From assembly GCA_963565915.1 (NCBI GenBank), contig OY751492.1, forward strand, positions 620,001 to 684,000: a stretch of 64,000 bases of DNA. The letters are read 5' to 3'. This document shows, piece after piece, positions 1 through 9,956 of the stretch (position 1 is the stretch's first letter; every line of letters starts with the position of its first letter). The stretch comes from Entoloma clypeatum. Lineage: Eukaryota; Basidiomycota; Agaricomycetes; Agaricales; Entolomataceae. A program made the position numbers and the translations under genes. Under the pieces are notes generated by a model. The model was not told where the DNA came from. It did no database searches and saw nothing but the letters and a program-made list of their open reading frames with translations.

Positions 1-1438
1 ACAACCATTGAAAACCCAGGGATCGCACGCATCAAGGCCTCGAATCGTATGGAGACAGAAGTAGCCCAGGGTCTGAAGAAGAATCCTCACTGGTACCAGC
101 AGGAAAATGGCATCACCTACGCAGGAGAACGAGTCTATGTTCCACCAGACCCACAATTGCGCCAAGAACTGATGTTTGAAGCGCACGACGCACCAGTGGC
201 AGGACATCCAGGACAATATCAAACACATGAACTCCTCACTCGCACCTACTGGTGGCCCACCATCCTACATGACGTAAAGAAGTATGTGAAAGGTTGTGAC
301 ACCTGTCAACGTAACAAGATCAGCCGCCAAAGGAGACACGCCCCTCTACACCCTAACGCCGCGCCAAGTCAACCATGGGAAGACATAGGGATTGACGTCG
401 TGGGACCGATACCAGAATCTGATGGGAAGAACGCAATTCTGGTCATCACAGACAGACATTCAAAGATGCTTCATCTCATCCCGACAACCGTGGAACTATC
501 GGCTGAAGGATTAGCCAAGATCTATCGGGACCAGATATGGAAGCTTCATGGGATCCCTAAGAAGATCATTAGCGACAGAGGACCACAGTTCGCCGCGAAG
601 TTCATGGAGATACTTTGCCGCATGTTGGGAATCAAGAGAAACCTGTCCACTGCGTACCATCCACAAACTGATGGACAAGCCGAACGATCGCATCAGGAAA
701 CCGAGGTGTTCTTACGAAACTTTGTCAACCATCTACAAGATGATTGGGCGGAATGGATCGCAATCGCAGAATTCCAGTACAATGACAAAGAACATCAAGC
801 GACAAAGTACACACCATTCTATCTCAACTACGGTCTGCATCCTTGGAAGGGAGAACTTGTGTTGGAAGACACCAATCCGGCGGCAAAACTTCTTGAAAAA
901 ACTCAAACAGGCACAAGAAGAAGCCAACGCAGCACTGAAACAGGCCCAGGATCAGATGAAGAAGACAGTTGACACACGACGAAGCCCGTCTCGGAATTAC
1001 CGCATCGGAGACAAGGTGTGGCTGGAAGGGACTAACATCAGGACTGATCGTCCCTCAAAGAAACTTGACGCCCTCCGACATGGACCGTTCAAAGTCCTAG
1101 AGAAGAAAGGAGCTAGTGCATACCGTCTTGATCTTCCCAAAACCTGGAAGATGATCCACCCTGTGTTCAACGAGACCCTGTTATCGCCATATGAAACCCC
1201 GAAGTATGCCATTCAGAAAAAGAAGCCAGCCCCTGATCCGATCATCGTCGAAGGACGAGAAGAATACCATGTCTCCACGATCCTGGACTCTTGGAAATTC
1301 CATGGAAAGATCCAGTACCTTGTCCAATGGGAAGGGTATGGCCCAGAAGAGAACACGTGGGAACCTCGGACTAATGTTCAGAACGCTCAAAACTTAATCC
1401 GAGATTTTCATCGGCAAAATCCATCGCGTCCACAATAA
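1..1438 (+). pseudogene. pol: Element A pol, 3' part: integrase plus chromodomain, frameshifted
   Basis: The frame is open from base 1. In order one sees the H2C2 zinc-binding region ([11 protein letters not shown], then CDTCQRNK), the integrase core with its three acidic residues in [17 protein letters not shown] and [10 protein letters not shown], and a C-terminal chromodomain ([13 protein letters not shown], then [16 protein letters not shown]). Compared with the intact stretch in element B, two bases are missing near 885-890, just after the core. The chain continues in another frame to the TAA at 1436-1438. Integrase inserts the cDNA, and chromodomains of this class usually steer insertion to modified histones. 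The frameshift removes the chromodomain from the reading frame, so this copy is probably dead. Confidence 0.92.
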
Positions 1439-1555
1439 AAGAACAAACTTTGAGAACCATTTTCCACATCGACTTCTGTCACATCGAGTTCCCTGCTCCA
1501 ACTCTTCTCGCCCAACACGCCGTTCTTCTTATACCTTTCAAACATCATTTCTGCC

Positions 1556-1924
1556 ATGTCCAACATCACCGCCGCCTCCACCAATGTTTCCGATATCAAC
1601 CCCACCATCACCACCCTCATCGGCGAAGCGCTCTCCATGCACGACCAGATCCATGCGCTCGAAACCTCCGTCGCCGACATCCTCCACCGGCAGATGCATA
1701 TCCGCCTTCATACCCTCTCCGATTTACCAACCGCCCCCACCGCTGAGGAGAAGCTCATCCTCAAAAACTATACCAACACCCTTGCTGTCGAGAATCGACG
1801 CCTTCGCCTCGCCGTTCGAGGTTTAGAGTTTGCCACGGCAGTAAACGATGAACTGATAAAGGATTGGGGTAACCGAGTTGACCCTGCCTGGGCCGATCCA
1901 AATGGCAACGATGGATGGGAGTAG
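1556..1924 (+). CDS. Element A accessory ORF, 122 aa, coiled-coil-like
   Basis: This is a complete ORF in the same sense as pol, beginning 117 bases after the pol stop and ending 37 bases before the 3' LTR. Its partner in element B (12718-13089) has 123 aa and the same position. The core is strongly conserved: SM.DQIHALETS, then LHRQMHI.LH.LS.LP.AP, EEK.IL.NYT.TL, ENRR.RLA and GLE.A.A. Many differences between the two copies fall at third codon positions, which suggests past selection on the protein. The heptad-like leucines and charged residues suggest a short coiled coil. There is no signal peptide, membrane segment or zinc knuckle. I do not recognise the family. It could be an extra structural or regulatory protein, read from a spliced or internal mRNA. 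Confidence 0.75.
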   Translation: MSNITAASTNVSDINPTITTLIGEALSMHDQIHALETSVADILHRQMHIRLHTLSDLPTAPTAEEKLILKNYTNTLAVENRRLRLAVRGLEFATAVNDELIKDWGNRVDPAWADPNGNDGWE

Positions 1925-1961
1925 GTAGTCTGTGAGGACACAGACCTTGAGGAGGGGAACA

Positions 1962-2331
1962 TGTTACGGACTAACGACTACGGACGTATACGCTTACTTT
2001 TTCACTTTTACTCATCGGCCCCCGCTTACACATATCGTATTATACTTTATTTCCTTTAGTATACTTCGCTCCCACGCTGACTCGCTTTCCGCAGCTGTCT
2101 GACTCATTCCGCAGTCAGTTTACTCATTAGTGCATAGCCTTCCGCAGTCGCCTTACTCATGCGCACTGCCTTCCGCAGTTACTGACTCATTCGCTACCGC
2201 TCATAGTCAGTACTATATAAACCTCATGTACCATAGCTACATTCCTTAGATTTAGCAATCACATTGCTCTTCACCTTTCCATCTTCCTGCATACTCTGCC
2301 CGAACCTTGGAACGGTTTGTTACACATAACA
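1962..2331 (+). repeat. 3' LTR of element A
   Basis: The repeat starts TGTTACGG and ends CATAACA, so the ends are TGTTA/TAACA inverted. A purine tract (ggaggggaaca) lies directly upstream at about 1950-1961. The sequence matches the two LTRs of element B, including the TATATAAACC box and the AGATTTAGCAA segment below it. U3 holds four or five direct repeats around TTCCGCAGT followed by ACTCAT. Confidence 0.92.
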
Positions 2332-3843
2332 CTTGTATGGTGAGTTAATACATTCTTCACACCAAAGTTTGATTTCTTGATCACATTCAAGGCTTGGGAA
2401 ATACTTTAGATGATCAATGACATCACGTGGTATGTCCTTCGGTAACTTGTCAATGTTTCTGTATGATAGTGAGCGACAAGATAGAATGGAAGACCAATAT
2501 TGATGTGCCTGTAGAATTGTGTAACACATGTTTTTGCAACATATTGTACAAGTTGCAAGGGATCCTTCTTAGTAATTCCCATCAGCAAACACTGATTTTT
2601 GCCAAAGATGTTGCAGCTTGTTGCAGCTTGGCCTATATGCTGTGCAGCTCTTTGCAGTATTGTGGAGCTGAAGTGCCAAATTTGAAGGTCTTTGTAGAGT
2701 TGGTAGGTGATATAGTTTCTATAAAGTAATATATAGATTTTGAGGGAGTCTGTAAAGATAATTGGAAACTTAGTGTAAGTCTTCATAGAAACATTCCAAT
2801 ATGGTGCTACAGCAATTCACAAATAACAGATTGGAAAATTTTGATTGAGTTCAAGTGCTATGACAGGACAATGTACAATTTATATCAATGTGCTACTCAT
2901 GCCCCCAGTGCATCGTCCCTTGCACACTTGTCTCTGCCAGCGCACGTCCCACTGTTCCTCATGTGTCCCATGTAATGTCTCGCATCTGCCTTGCCATTTC
3001 TCACATCTGCCGTTGTTCTCATTGCGTGTCCCACCATTCTTGCATGTCCTGTGCTGTTTGTTGCGTCTCCTGTCCCGTACATTGCGTGTCCCACCCCTCC
3101 TGCATCTGCTGGTGCATGTCCTCCCCCTCTGCATATCTGTCCCTCTGTGTGTCCCGCCACCCAAAAATGACGGAACACGACAGTGCAAGACAGAGTGGTG
3201 GACACCATGCAGACACAAGAACGAAACACCCCTCAGGAAGATGCAAGGTACAAGGGACCACATCTGGGAAAGGGGTGTGAGGCACGAGAGGTATGACATG
3301 TGGGTCGAAGTCGCCGCCCAGAAACGCACAGGTGGGAGGACATGGGGGCATGCCAGCATGCATGTGGCATAGGCGGGGAGTGTGAGGGACGAGGTACAAT
3401 GGCCAGGCAAGGGAGAGATACATCATACCATAATATTGTTGCATTGTCTCTTGTAATAGCATGGAAAAATATACATGGTTTTTTCTCAAACACATTATTG
3501 TTGATAAAATGGAATGCTCTATAATTGTATGTTGTAACAGAGTTTGGAGGCCTATTGAAGGTGTACAGAATCTATGGAGGCCTGAAAGAATGGAGTGAAA
3601 GTGTGAAGAGCTGCAAAAGATGGTAGTGAAGCTACACAGAGCTTTTGCAGAGCTGCATGTAGCATATACCTTGTCTTTGGAACTTCAGCCCTGCAAGAAT
3701 CTGCATAGACCTGCACAGGGCTCCATAGCCCACCCAGGGTTTGCTGATGCCACTTAAAGATGGGTCATTCCAAGTGAGCATAACGTCACCACAGCCTTGC
3801 ATTTGTGCAGCTTCCCCATCAAACATGAAGTTTAGAAGCGGAG
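2332..3843 (-). pseudogene. Gene T, C-terminal remnant (decayed transposase-like gene)
   Basis: Read on the minus strand this continues the gene in 4525-6194 beyond the inserted solo LTR. Recognisable bits are DGEAAQMQGCGDV followed by WNDPSLSGIS (about 3740-3830), and near 2350-2520 a stretch ending ECDQEIKLWCEECINSP. Frames change and stops are frequent. Between about 2800 and 3620 nothing coding can be followed; that part is GC-rich with TGTCCC/GGGACA-like words and may be a separate insertion. I cannot name the family with certainty. Confidence 0.4.
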
Positions 3844-4524
3844 TGTTCTGACCGATATTCCAGACATCTGTTACCTCCGCATCTGCACACATTGCCATCT
3901 TGCATTTCATATTCATAACTCCATGCCTTTATGCATTTCATATCCATATTCCTGTTTACTTATGCATCACCTTTTCTGCATGGTCCGTTGACTGACATCT
4001 CTGATGTTCAATACAGTCGCTGGCAATTTACACCACAACTCTGGACCTACTCTGACCATCTCCGTAAAGTAATCACATTTAGATATTTAAGCTCGTACTA
4101 TACCTGTAGTTTCTCAGTTCGAATATCAACCAAGTTCACTCTCTCCTCTCAGTTCATGCCAGAGATCCTCACTGTGGTACAATACACCGACAACATCATC
4201 ATCTTCTGCTCTTCCTCCATCATTACCCTTCGGTGAGCTCAGTACTGTGTCTGAGTCACAACTCTGACATCATCTGACCACTTCCACATCAGTGTGTCCT
4301 TCACCGAGATCTCTCCAAGAACGCACCTCCAACCTCTCCTCTGACCTCCTGAAATTGGGACACATTATCCAACAAACAGCAGTGCAACACATACATTGAA
4401 GCCACATCCCTCCCCTTTGTTCCTCTGCATTTCTGGAGTTCCGCTCCGGTCTCAGTCCTACGTCTGACCTCTGACGGAATCCAACAAAGCTCCAATGAAG
4501 CTCCAATGTTTCACCTACTTAACA
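3844..4524 (+). repeat. Solo LTR of the fragment-I gypsy family
   Basis: This repeat is about 680 bp, with ends TGTTCTG and CTTAACA. It is the same repeat as the LTR of fragment I at 9245-9956, in opposite orientation. It has a TATTTAAG box near 4084 followed after about 31 bases by AGTTCGAATAT at 4116-4126. No internal retrotransposon sequence flanks it; gene T reads on both sides. The flanking 5-mers differ (cggag and gatgt), so a target duplication is not seen. It is rich in TG and CA where the fragment-I copy has CG, which suggests it is old and CpG-depleted. Confidence 0.8.
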
Positions 4525-6194
4525 GATGTGCAATATGGCATTGAAAAATTCCTGAAATAGAAATCTAAATGCTTCTTGTGTTGCACGGTTGCCATAGAGG
4601 CTTGCAAGGGTGGTACCTGTTAGAACATATTCATGAGCAGGGTGTGGTTTGGATGAAATCAGAATATATCATATGTTGCTGGTATCGATCTACCATTGTT
4701 GCAACCTCCCATTTATTGAACTCTCCATGGACTCGCTTAAAGGTAAAATCAATTGCCAAAAACCATGCATGATGAAGATAATTGGCAAGTTCTGGATGAA
4801 ATGTTATGATAATCTTGATGTCCCCTTTGGTTGTTACTGTGTGAATATACTGTTCTTCTGGCAGCAATTTTGACTTGCAATCGGCTTCATGTTGAACACC
4901 TGAATTGTAATGTCAATGTGAATTGTAAGGATGAACCACAAGAAATACTGACCTTCCCACTCAAGACCTTTCGCAAATCACATTTGTTGTTGAACCTTTC
5001 AAAAAGCGACTCAATTAAAATTATGATGTTGATGCAAAAACTAACATACTCAATTGGAGACCTTTGGGGGTCACACGACACTTTCCTGCTGCATCATAAA
5101 CTTCCTTGAGAAGCTTCTTCTCTTTGAGGCGTGCTTTGGCATTTCAACACTGGAGATGTTTGTGGGGATACTTTGGAATGATGATGGCTATGTGAGTGAG
5201 TTTAGAGTTGACTGGTTGAAAAATAAAAGTGTGGATTGGCATGGAACTTCATAGGGAATGATTTGACCACTGGACTGAACAACCCCGTTGATGATATGTG
5301 AATGAGCTGTAGAAAAACACTCAGTCTCAATGGATTAACAAGAAAATCCAACAACTCACAGCAGAGTGTTTTACATGACTGGTAAGGTACAATTACACTG
5401 CAAGAGCCATTTACAGTCATGTTTCTGTCTGAGTCTTCATCAGCGAAGTCCTCAATGTGCCCACTATTCTTGAATATTGTTGTGAAAACCTTCTTGCCAA
5501 CATTAGCATCAAGGTTCATCCATCTGTGAGTGCCTGAAGGATCATCTCGATGCCACCCAGAACAGCCAATTTTGATTTTCTTTCCATATCAAGATTTATA
5601 CTTGTTGCACTTAAGTCAGTGTTCAATGGACAACTAAACCGTAAAAGTATTACACACTGTCAGATCAACAAGCTTAGGCTTTCCAACACAGGTTTTCAAT
5701 ACACACTTCATGATCATAGTTTGCATTCAACTCAGCAGCCCAAAATTCCATCATCCCGTGTATAGCTCTCATACCCTTCGAGGATATCTTGATCAAAGAA
5801 TTTACAGATCTTGATGGAATGACACTGCAACTCTGCACAGCGGCAGTATTCCCTCTGTGGAAATATTCCATACACAAAAGCATCAACCTTCGCGAGCCCC
5901 GCAGATCCTTCCCAGGAACATTGATTCTTTAGTTTAAATGAGATTGTAGACCGAGATGGCAACAAAATCTGAGATGTACCTCGCCACGAATGAGTGAGAT
6001 AATATTCTTCCCATTTTCTAGAAGTTTCTTATTCAAAGACAGGTCCAGGACATAGGCCCGGGGGACTTCAGAAGGATCCCAACACAGTGATAATTCCTCC
6101 ACATGGACAATTTCACTGACATATTCACTTGCCATGATTTTGATTGTTGCATCCACATCATGCCAAGTCTTTTTCTGGGCCCTGTGTGGAGGAC
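4525..6194 (-). pseudogene. Gene T, central remnant (decayed transposase-like gene)
   Basis: The minus strand gives several collinear, frame-broken pieces. An N-proximal stretch (TIKIMASEYVSEIVHVEEL, about 6080-6160) is followed by a tract with DEDSDRNMTVNGSC, and then by FKRVHGEFNKWEV and LTGTTLASLYGNRATQEAF at 4560-4760. The last pieces resemble the central part of large fungal transposase-like proteins of Mutator-like type, as far as I can tell from memory; this is a weak family call. The gene continues to the right of element M: joining 16500 and 6187 across one copy of tggaggac keeps the frame (KQTSPPHRAQKKTWHD). It is the oldest layer of the left half of the window. Confidence 0.45.
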
Positions 6195-6576
6195 TAGTGT
6201 TTGAAGGTTCAGTCTACATAGACCTGAACCAGACTGAACTGAACTGAAAAATAGACCACATTGGACTAAATGGCGGTCTAAGGTCTATACATTTTAGAAA
6301 ATTTAGACTGCAGTTCAGTCTAGATTTTTTTTTTTGGACTTAGACCACAAAAAGACTGGTCTAAACAGGTCTAGTCCAGTCTTTTTGCCCTTTGGGATAC
6401 ACCTCCAACCCCCCCCCCCCCCCCTTATATTCTACATTTTTGGAGATTTTTCAGTAATCTGCATAATATTCTAGATATTTATAGTCCAATTTCATTGGTC
6501 TAAGGCTTGTTTTGAAGCTACAACTGAGTGGAATACATTTCTAGCTTGTATATAAACTCTTGCTCAGAGTCACAAA

Positions 6577-6978
6577 TGTTATGGACTCTACGGTATGAGG
6601 ACCACATCATATCTTTTACTTATCGGCCCGACTCGGCGCCCTCTTATGAGCTTACTATGTCTAATGTCTACTTTCGCAACCTTCAATTTCCAGTCTGACT
6701 CATTACATTACTTCGTCATCCCCTTTAGTATACTTCGCTCCCATGCTGACTCGCTTTCCGCAGTCAGCTTACTCACTGTACATAGCCTTCCGCAGTCGCC
6801 TTACTCATGCGCACTGCCTTCCACAGTACTGACTCATCCGCTACCGCCTATAGTCAGTACCTATATAAACCTCTTGTACTATAGTAGATTCCTTAGATTT
6901 AGCAATCACTTTGCTCTTCGCCTTTCCACTTTCCTGCATACTCTGCCCGAACCTTGGAACGGTTTGTCAAGCATAACA
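6577..6978 (+). repeat. 5' LTR of element B
   Basis: It is 402 bp with ends TGTTATGG and CATAACA. A TATATAAA box lies at 6862-6869, and AGATTTAGCAA at 6895-6905 lies about 31 bases downstream, the expected place for the RNA 5' end. U3 contains repeated TTCCGCAGT and ACTCAT words at about 6756-6840. Confidence 0.95.
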
Positions 6979-6980
6979 AG

Positions 6981-6991
6981 TTGCTAAATCT
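6981..6991 (+). promoter_or_regulatory. Primer-binding site of element B, self-priming type
   Basis: TTGCTAAATCT starts two bases after the LTR. It is the perfect reverse complement of AGATTTAGCAA at 6895-6905, the predicted start of the RNA. This is the geometry of the Tf1 self-priming mechanism, in which the RNA 5' end folds back and is cleaved to make the primer. Confidence 0.75.
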
Positions 6992-8636
6992 CGTTAGGTT
7001 CGCCCAGAGCGAAGAGAGCAATTACCAGACGAGTCAAGACGTCGCGCTTCTTTGAAGACTTCACCAGTAACCCATTCAGCACGCCAGAAGCCCGACAGGA
7101 GGAGCTAAGTCCTCGAGACAGTATCGATTTTACACTCATCCAGCAGTACATCGAATTGGAGATCCGTCGCATCCTACAGCAGGTGCTTGACGAAGAACTA
7201 GACAACGACGAGCATCGCCCCCACGGCGAGATAGCAGAGAGCATCCATCTTGCTCGGCAACACCAGATCGCGCGTTACAACGCCCAACAGAACAAACTCG
7301 AAAGCTTTCGCATTCAAGAAGGACCTCAGACAGGTCGGATCACAGAGATCAGAGAGTTTATCGGTGTCCAGACAACCGTTATCAGAAGATTGATTAGGAC
7401 GCTCACATCGAGACGTCCCAGAGCCACATCATCACGTCTTACTCGAAGCAGCAGATCTATGCCCACTTCACCACTGAAGAACAACAGACCGAGTACAACC
7501 GTTGGGCACAAAACGAGAGACTTGACCCCTTCTCGTGACCAACAGATGCGCAGGAACAGAGATTCCTTAGAGATTTACAGAGGAAATACTCTGAACGTTT
7601 TGCCACCGATTCCGCCGATGAGTCCCCTGACGAATTTACTTTTGACTCCGCGCAGTCAGATATTGAACAGACGCCTAGAACAGGGACTCATTTTCAATCC
7701 TTACCTGTATCCCGAACCCCATCTTCATCCCAACAACCCGACTCCTCTTCTCCTCCGCAGACTCTAAACATGGCAGAAGCTCCGGCTGTACAAACAATGG
7801 ATACATCCAAGATCATCAAGGATCCTGGGATGTTCAAGAACAGATACACCTTTGACGAGTGGTGGAAGGCCACCAAACTATACATCAGGTTCCAAAAGAG
7901 CCTCACAGACGATCAGAAGATTCTTGCAGTGCTATCCCGCATGATGGAAGGGTCCGGCAGACACTGGGCCAGTAACAAGTTAGACACTCTTGCTGTTGAC
8001 AATGAGAACATCACCTGGCTAGGTTTTTCCAATGATATCGCCACACGATTCTCCATCGCCAACAAGTCGGTCGCTGCCAAAGCCAGACTTGAAGTCCTGA
8101 AACAAGAGAAACATACCATTGATGAATTCTTGGATGAATTTGAAGAACTCTTGAAGCTGTCAAACCTTGGCAAAGAAACTGGGAAATACATCCTAGAGAA
8201 GAATGTCAACTGCAGAATCTCTGAACAAGTGGCTAGCGATGGCAAGACATACACCGATTATGCAAAGGAGATCCGAAACAAGGGACGACAGATGGAAGGA
8301 CACGCACTAGTCATCTGAGGTGGCGGCGACATGCGCACCGGATTGGGTACCACTTATGGTGGTCAGGGCAAGGCCATGGAGATCGACAAAGCAGGAGTAG
8401 CCCGTTGCTACAACTGTCAACGCTTCGGTCATCTGGCTAAAGACTGTAGCACTCCAAAGAAGAAAGATGGTCACAAGTGTTTCAACTGTGACCAAGAAGG
8501 CCATATCGCGCGCAACTGCCGCAAGCTGAAGAAGAACTCCGGAAGGGTTAGGAAGGTGTCCGAGGAAGATGCCGAGAATGATGAAACCACAATCTTAGAA
8601 GCTGACGAGAAGGATTTTCCCAAAGGGTCCGATTAA
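6990..8636 (+). pseudogene. gag: Element B gag (capsid and nucleocapsid), broken
   Basis: An open frame runs from about 6990 without an early ATG. The acidic, Pro/Ser-rich linker before the methionine at 7770 is in another frame, so a frameshift lies near 7560-7600. The capsid region follows: FDEWWKATKLYIRFQ, GSGRHWASNKLD and TIDEFLDEFEELLKLS. Its frame is cut by TGA at 8316-8318, probably an old CGA. Behind the stop come two CCHC zinc knuckles, CYNCQRFGHLAKDC and CFNCDQEGHIARNC, at about 8407-8520, typical of nucleocapsid. The frame ends at TAA 8634-8636. Gag would package the element RNA. Confidence 0.85.
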
Positions 8637-8880
8637 ACGACGCTAAGTCGCAACCCTTATCTATTAAACGGACTTGCTTGCCTTGTATGACTGCAGACAA
8701 TAGAACCTATGTCATCCCTGCCAAGCGAGCCGCTGCGTCAACTAAGATTGTGAAGGGAGATAAACCTCTGAAAAGATGAGAAATCAGGCTGTTAGCTCAG
8801 CGCAGGACACAACGAGGACCAAAGGTTATCCGACCTGAGGTTGACAGCAGATGTGAACGCACATGCATCCATCCCAGAAT
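8637..8880 (+). pseudogene. Possible start of element B pol, cut by fragment I
   Basis: After the gag stop there is a short stretch with a possible coding sense (MTADNRTYVIPAKRAA, then KIVKGDKPLKR and TGA). In a complete element the protease would follow here. No DSG or DTG motif is present. The exact left border of fragment I is not visible. Confidence 0.3.
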
Positions 8881-9204
8881 GGTACATGAACAGAACCTCC
8901 CCACATGAGGAATACCGCCCATAGCAATTCTAAATGCGGATGGATCACCAAATCGACAACAGAAAGCATCTGCAAGGGCTTGTGGGCCAAAAATATTCTG
9001 AGGAGACGGGGGTGCGGATTCTATGGGAGAAGTGGGGATCGGAATATTATGCGGAGGTGTGATGGGCCAAAAACCCGGAGGTGTCGGAGTAGTCGGAGTT
9101 ACAGGGGATAGTTCTGTTAAACGTTGTTCGACATTTTGTAGAACTTGCTGCCTAGAAGTGCCAGCTTCTGCAGCTTTTGCTGTCTTGGTGTTTCGGAGTG
9201 CCAT
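8881..9204 (-). pseudogene. Fragment I gag, N-terminal piece
   Basis: It starts MALRNTKTAKAAEAGTSRQQ at 9204, forty bases inside the LTR. A proline-rich segment with PTTPTPPGFWPI and IPIPTSPIESAPPSPQ follows. The leader position and proline-rich N-terminus resemble the gag starts of elements D and E. The frame stays open to 8797, but the last part is probably element B DNA. No zinc knuckle remains. Confidence 0.5.
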
Positions 9205-9244
9205 GACTAGCAGGAATCCAAAAACGGTTTGAGTTCGAATATAC

Positions 9245-9956
9245 TATTAAGTAGGTGAAACGTCGGAGCTTCGTCGAAGTCTGTCGGAGGTCGGACGTAG
9301 GACTGAGACCGGAGCGGAACTCCGGAAATGCGGAGGAACGATGAAGGGGAGGGACATGGCTTCAACGTATGTGTTGCGCCGCCGTTTGTTGGATAAGGTG
9401 TCCCAATTTCAGGAGGTCGGAGGAGAGGTCGGAGGTGCGGAGGCTCTCGGAAAGATCTCGGTGAGAGACACGTTGATGTGGAAATGGTTGGACAACGTCG
9501 GAGTTGTGACTCGGACACAGTACTGAGCTCGTCGAAGGGTAACGATGGAGGAAGAGCAGTAGATGAGGATGTCGTCAGCGTATTGTACCACAGTGAGGAT
9601 CTCTGGCATGAACGGGGAGTAGAGGAGTGAACTTTGTTGATATTCAAACTGAGGAACTACAGGTATGGTACGAGCTTAAATACCTAAGTGAGATTACTTT
9701 ATGGAGATGGTCGGAGTAGGTCCGGAGTTGTGGCGTAAGTTGCCAGCGACTGTAACGAACATCGGAGATGTTGGTCAACGGACCATGCGGAAAAGGCAAG
9801 CATAAGTAAACGGGAATATGAATATGAAATGCATAAAGGCATGGAGTTATGAATATGAAATGCACGATGGCAACATGCGGAGATGCGGAGGTAACGGATG
9901 TCCGGAATGTCGGAGGAATATCGGAGTGGATCGGAGATTCGGAGACAGATATAACA
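9245..9956 (-). repeat. LTR of fragment I
   Basis: It is 712 bp. Read on the minus strand it starts TGTTATATCTGTCTCCG and ends near CCTACTTAATA, where the solo copy at 3844-4524 has CTTAACA. It has a TATTTAAG box followed after 31 bases by AGTTTGAATAT (forward 9640-9650). The leader sequence ATATTCGAACT (forward 9232-9242) starts two bases after the LTR and pairs with it with one G-U wobble. It is dense in CGGAG/CTCCG words. Confidence 0.85.

Larger units (their letters stand above)
1..2331 (+). mobile_element. Element A: 3' part of a Ty3/gypsy chromovirus-type LTR retrotransposon
   Basis: The window opens inside the pol gene of this element. Integrase and chromodomain, a small downstream ORF, a purine tract and a 3' LTR follow in order, the same order as in element B at 6577-13494, to which it is closely related in DNA and protein. 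The 5' part and upstream target duplication lie outside the window. Its 3' end abuts the decayed gene T at 2332, so A appears inserted into the 3' end of T. Confidence 0.93.
8881..9956 (-). mobile_element. Fragment I: 5' LTR and gag start of another gypsy family, inside element B
   Basis: On the minus strand this is an LTR (9956 to 9245), a primer site and the beginning of a gag-like ORF (ATG at 9204). The rest of the element is missing and its far border is unclear, so it is a truncated insertion or the remnant of a deletion. At 9957 element B RT resumes abruptly (DVLKDAVYFNKMD). The insertion or a linked deletion removed element B protease and the N-terminal RT. Confidence 0.75.

Noticed and set aside
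2845..3410. Overlapping ORFs of 110-176 codons on both strands
   Set aside because: Cysteine- and threonine-rich low-complexity products, no motif, and equal openness on both strands.
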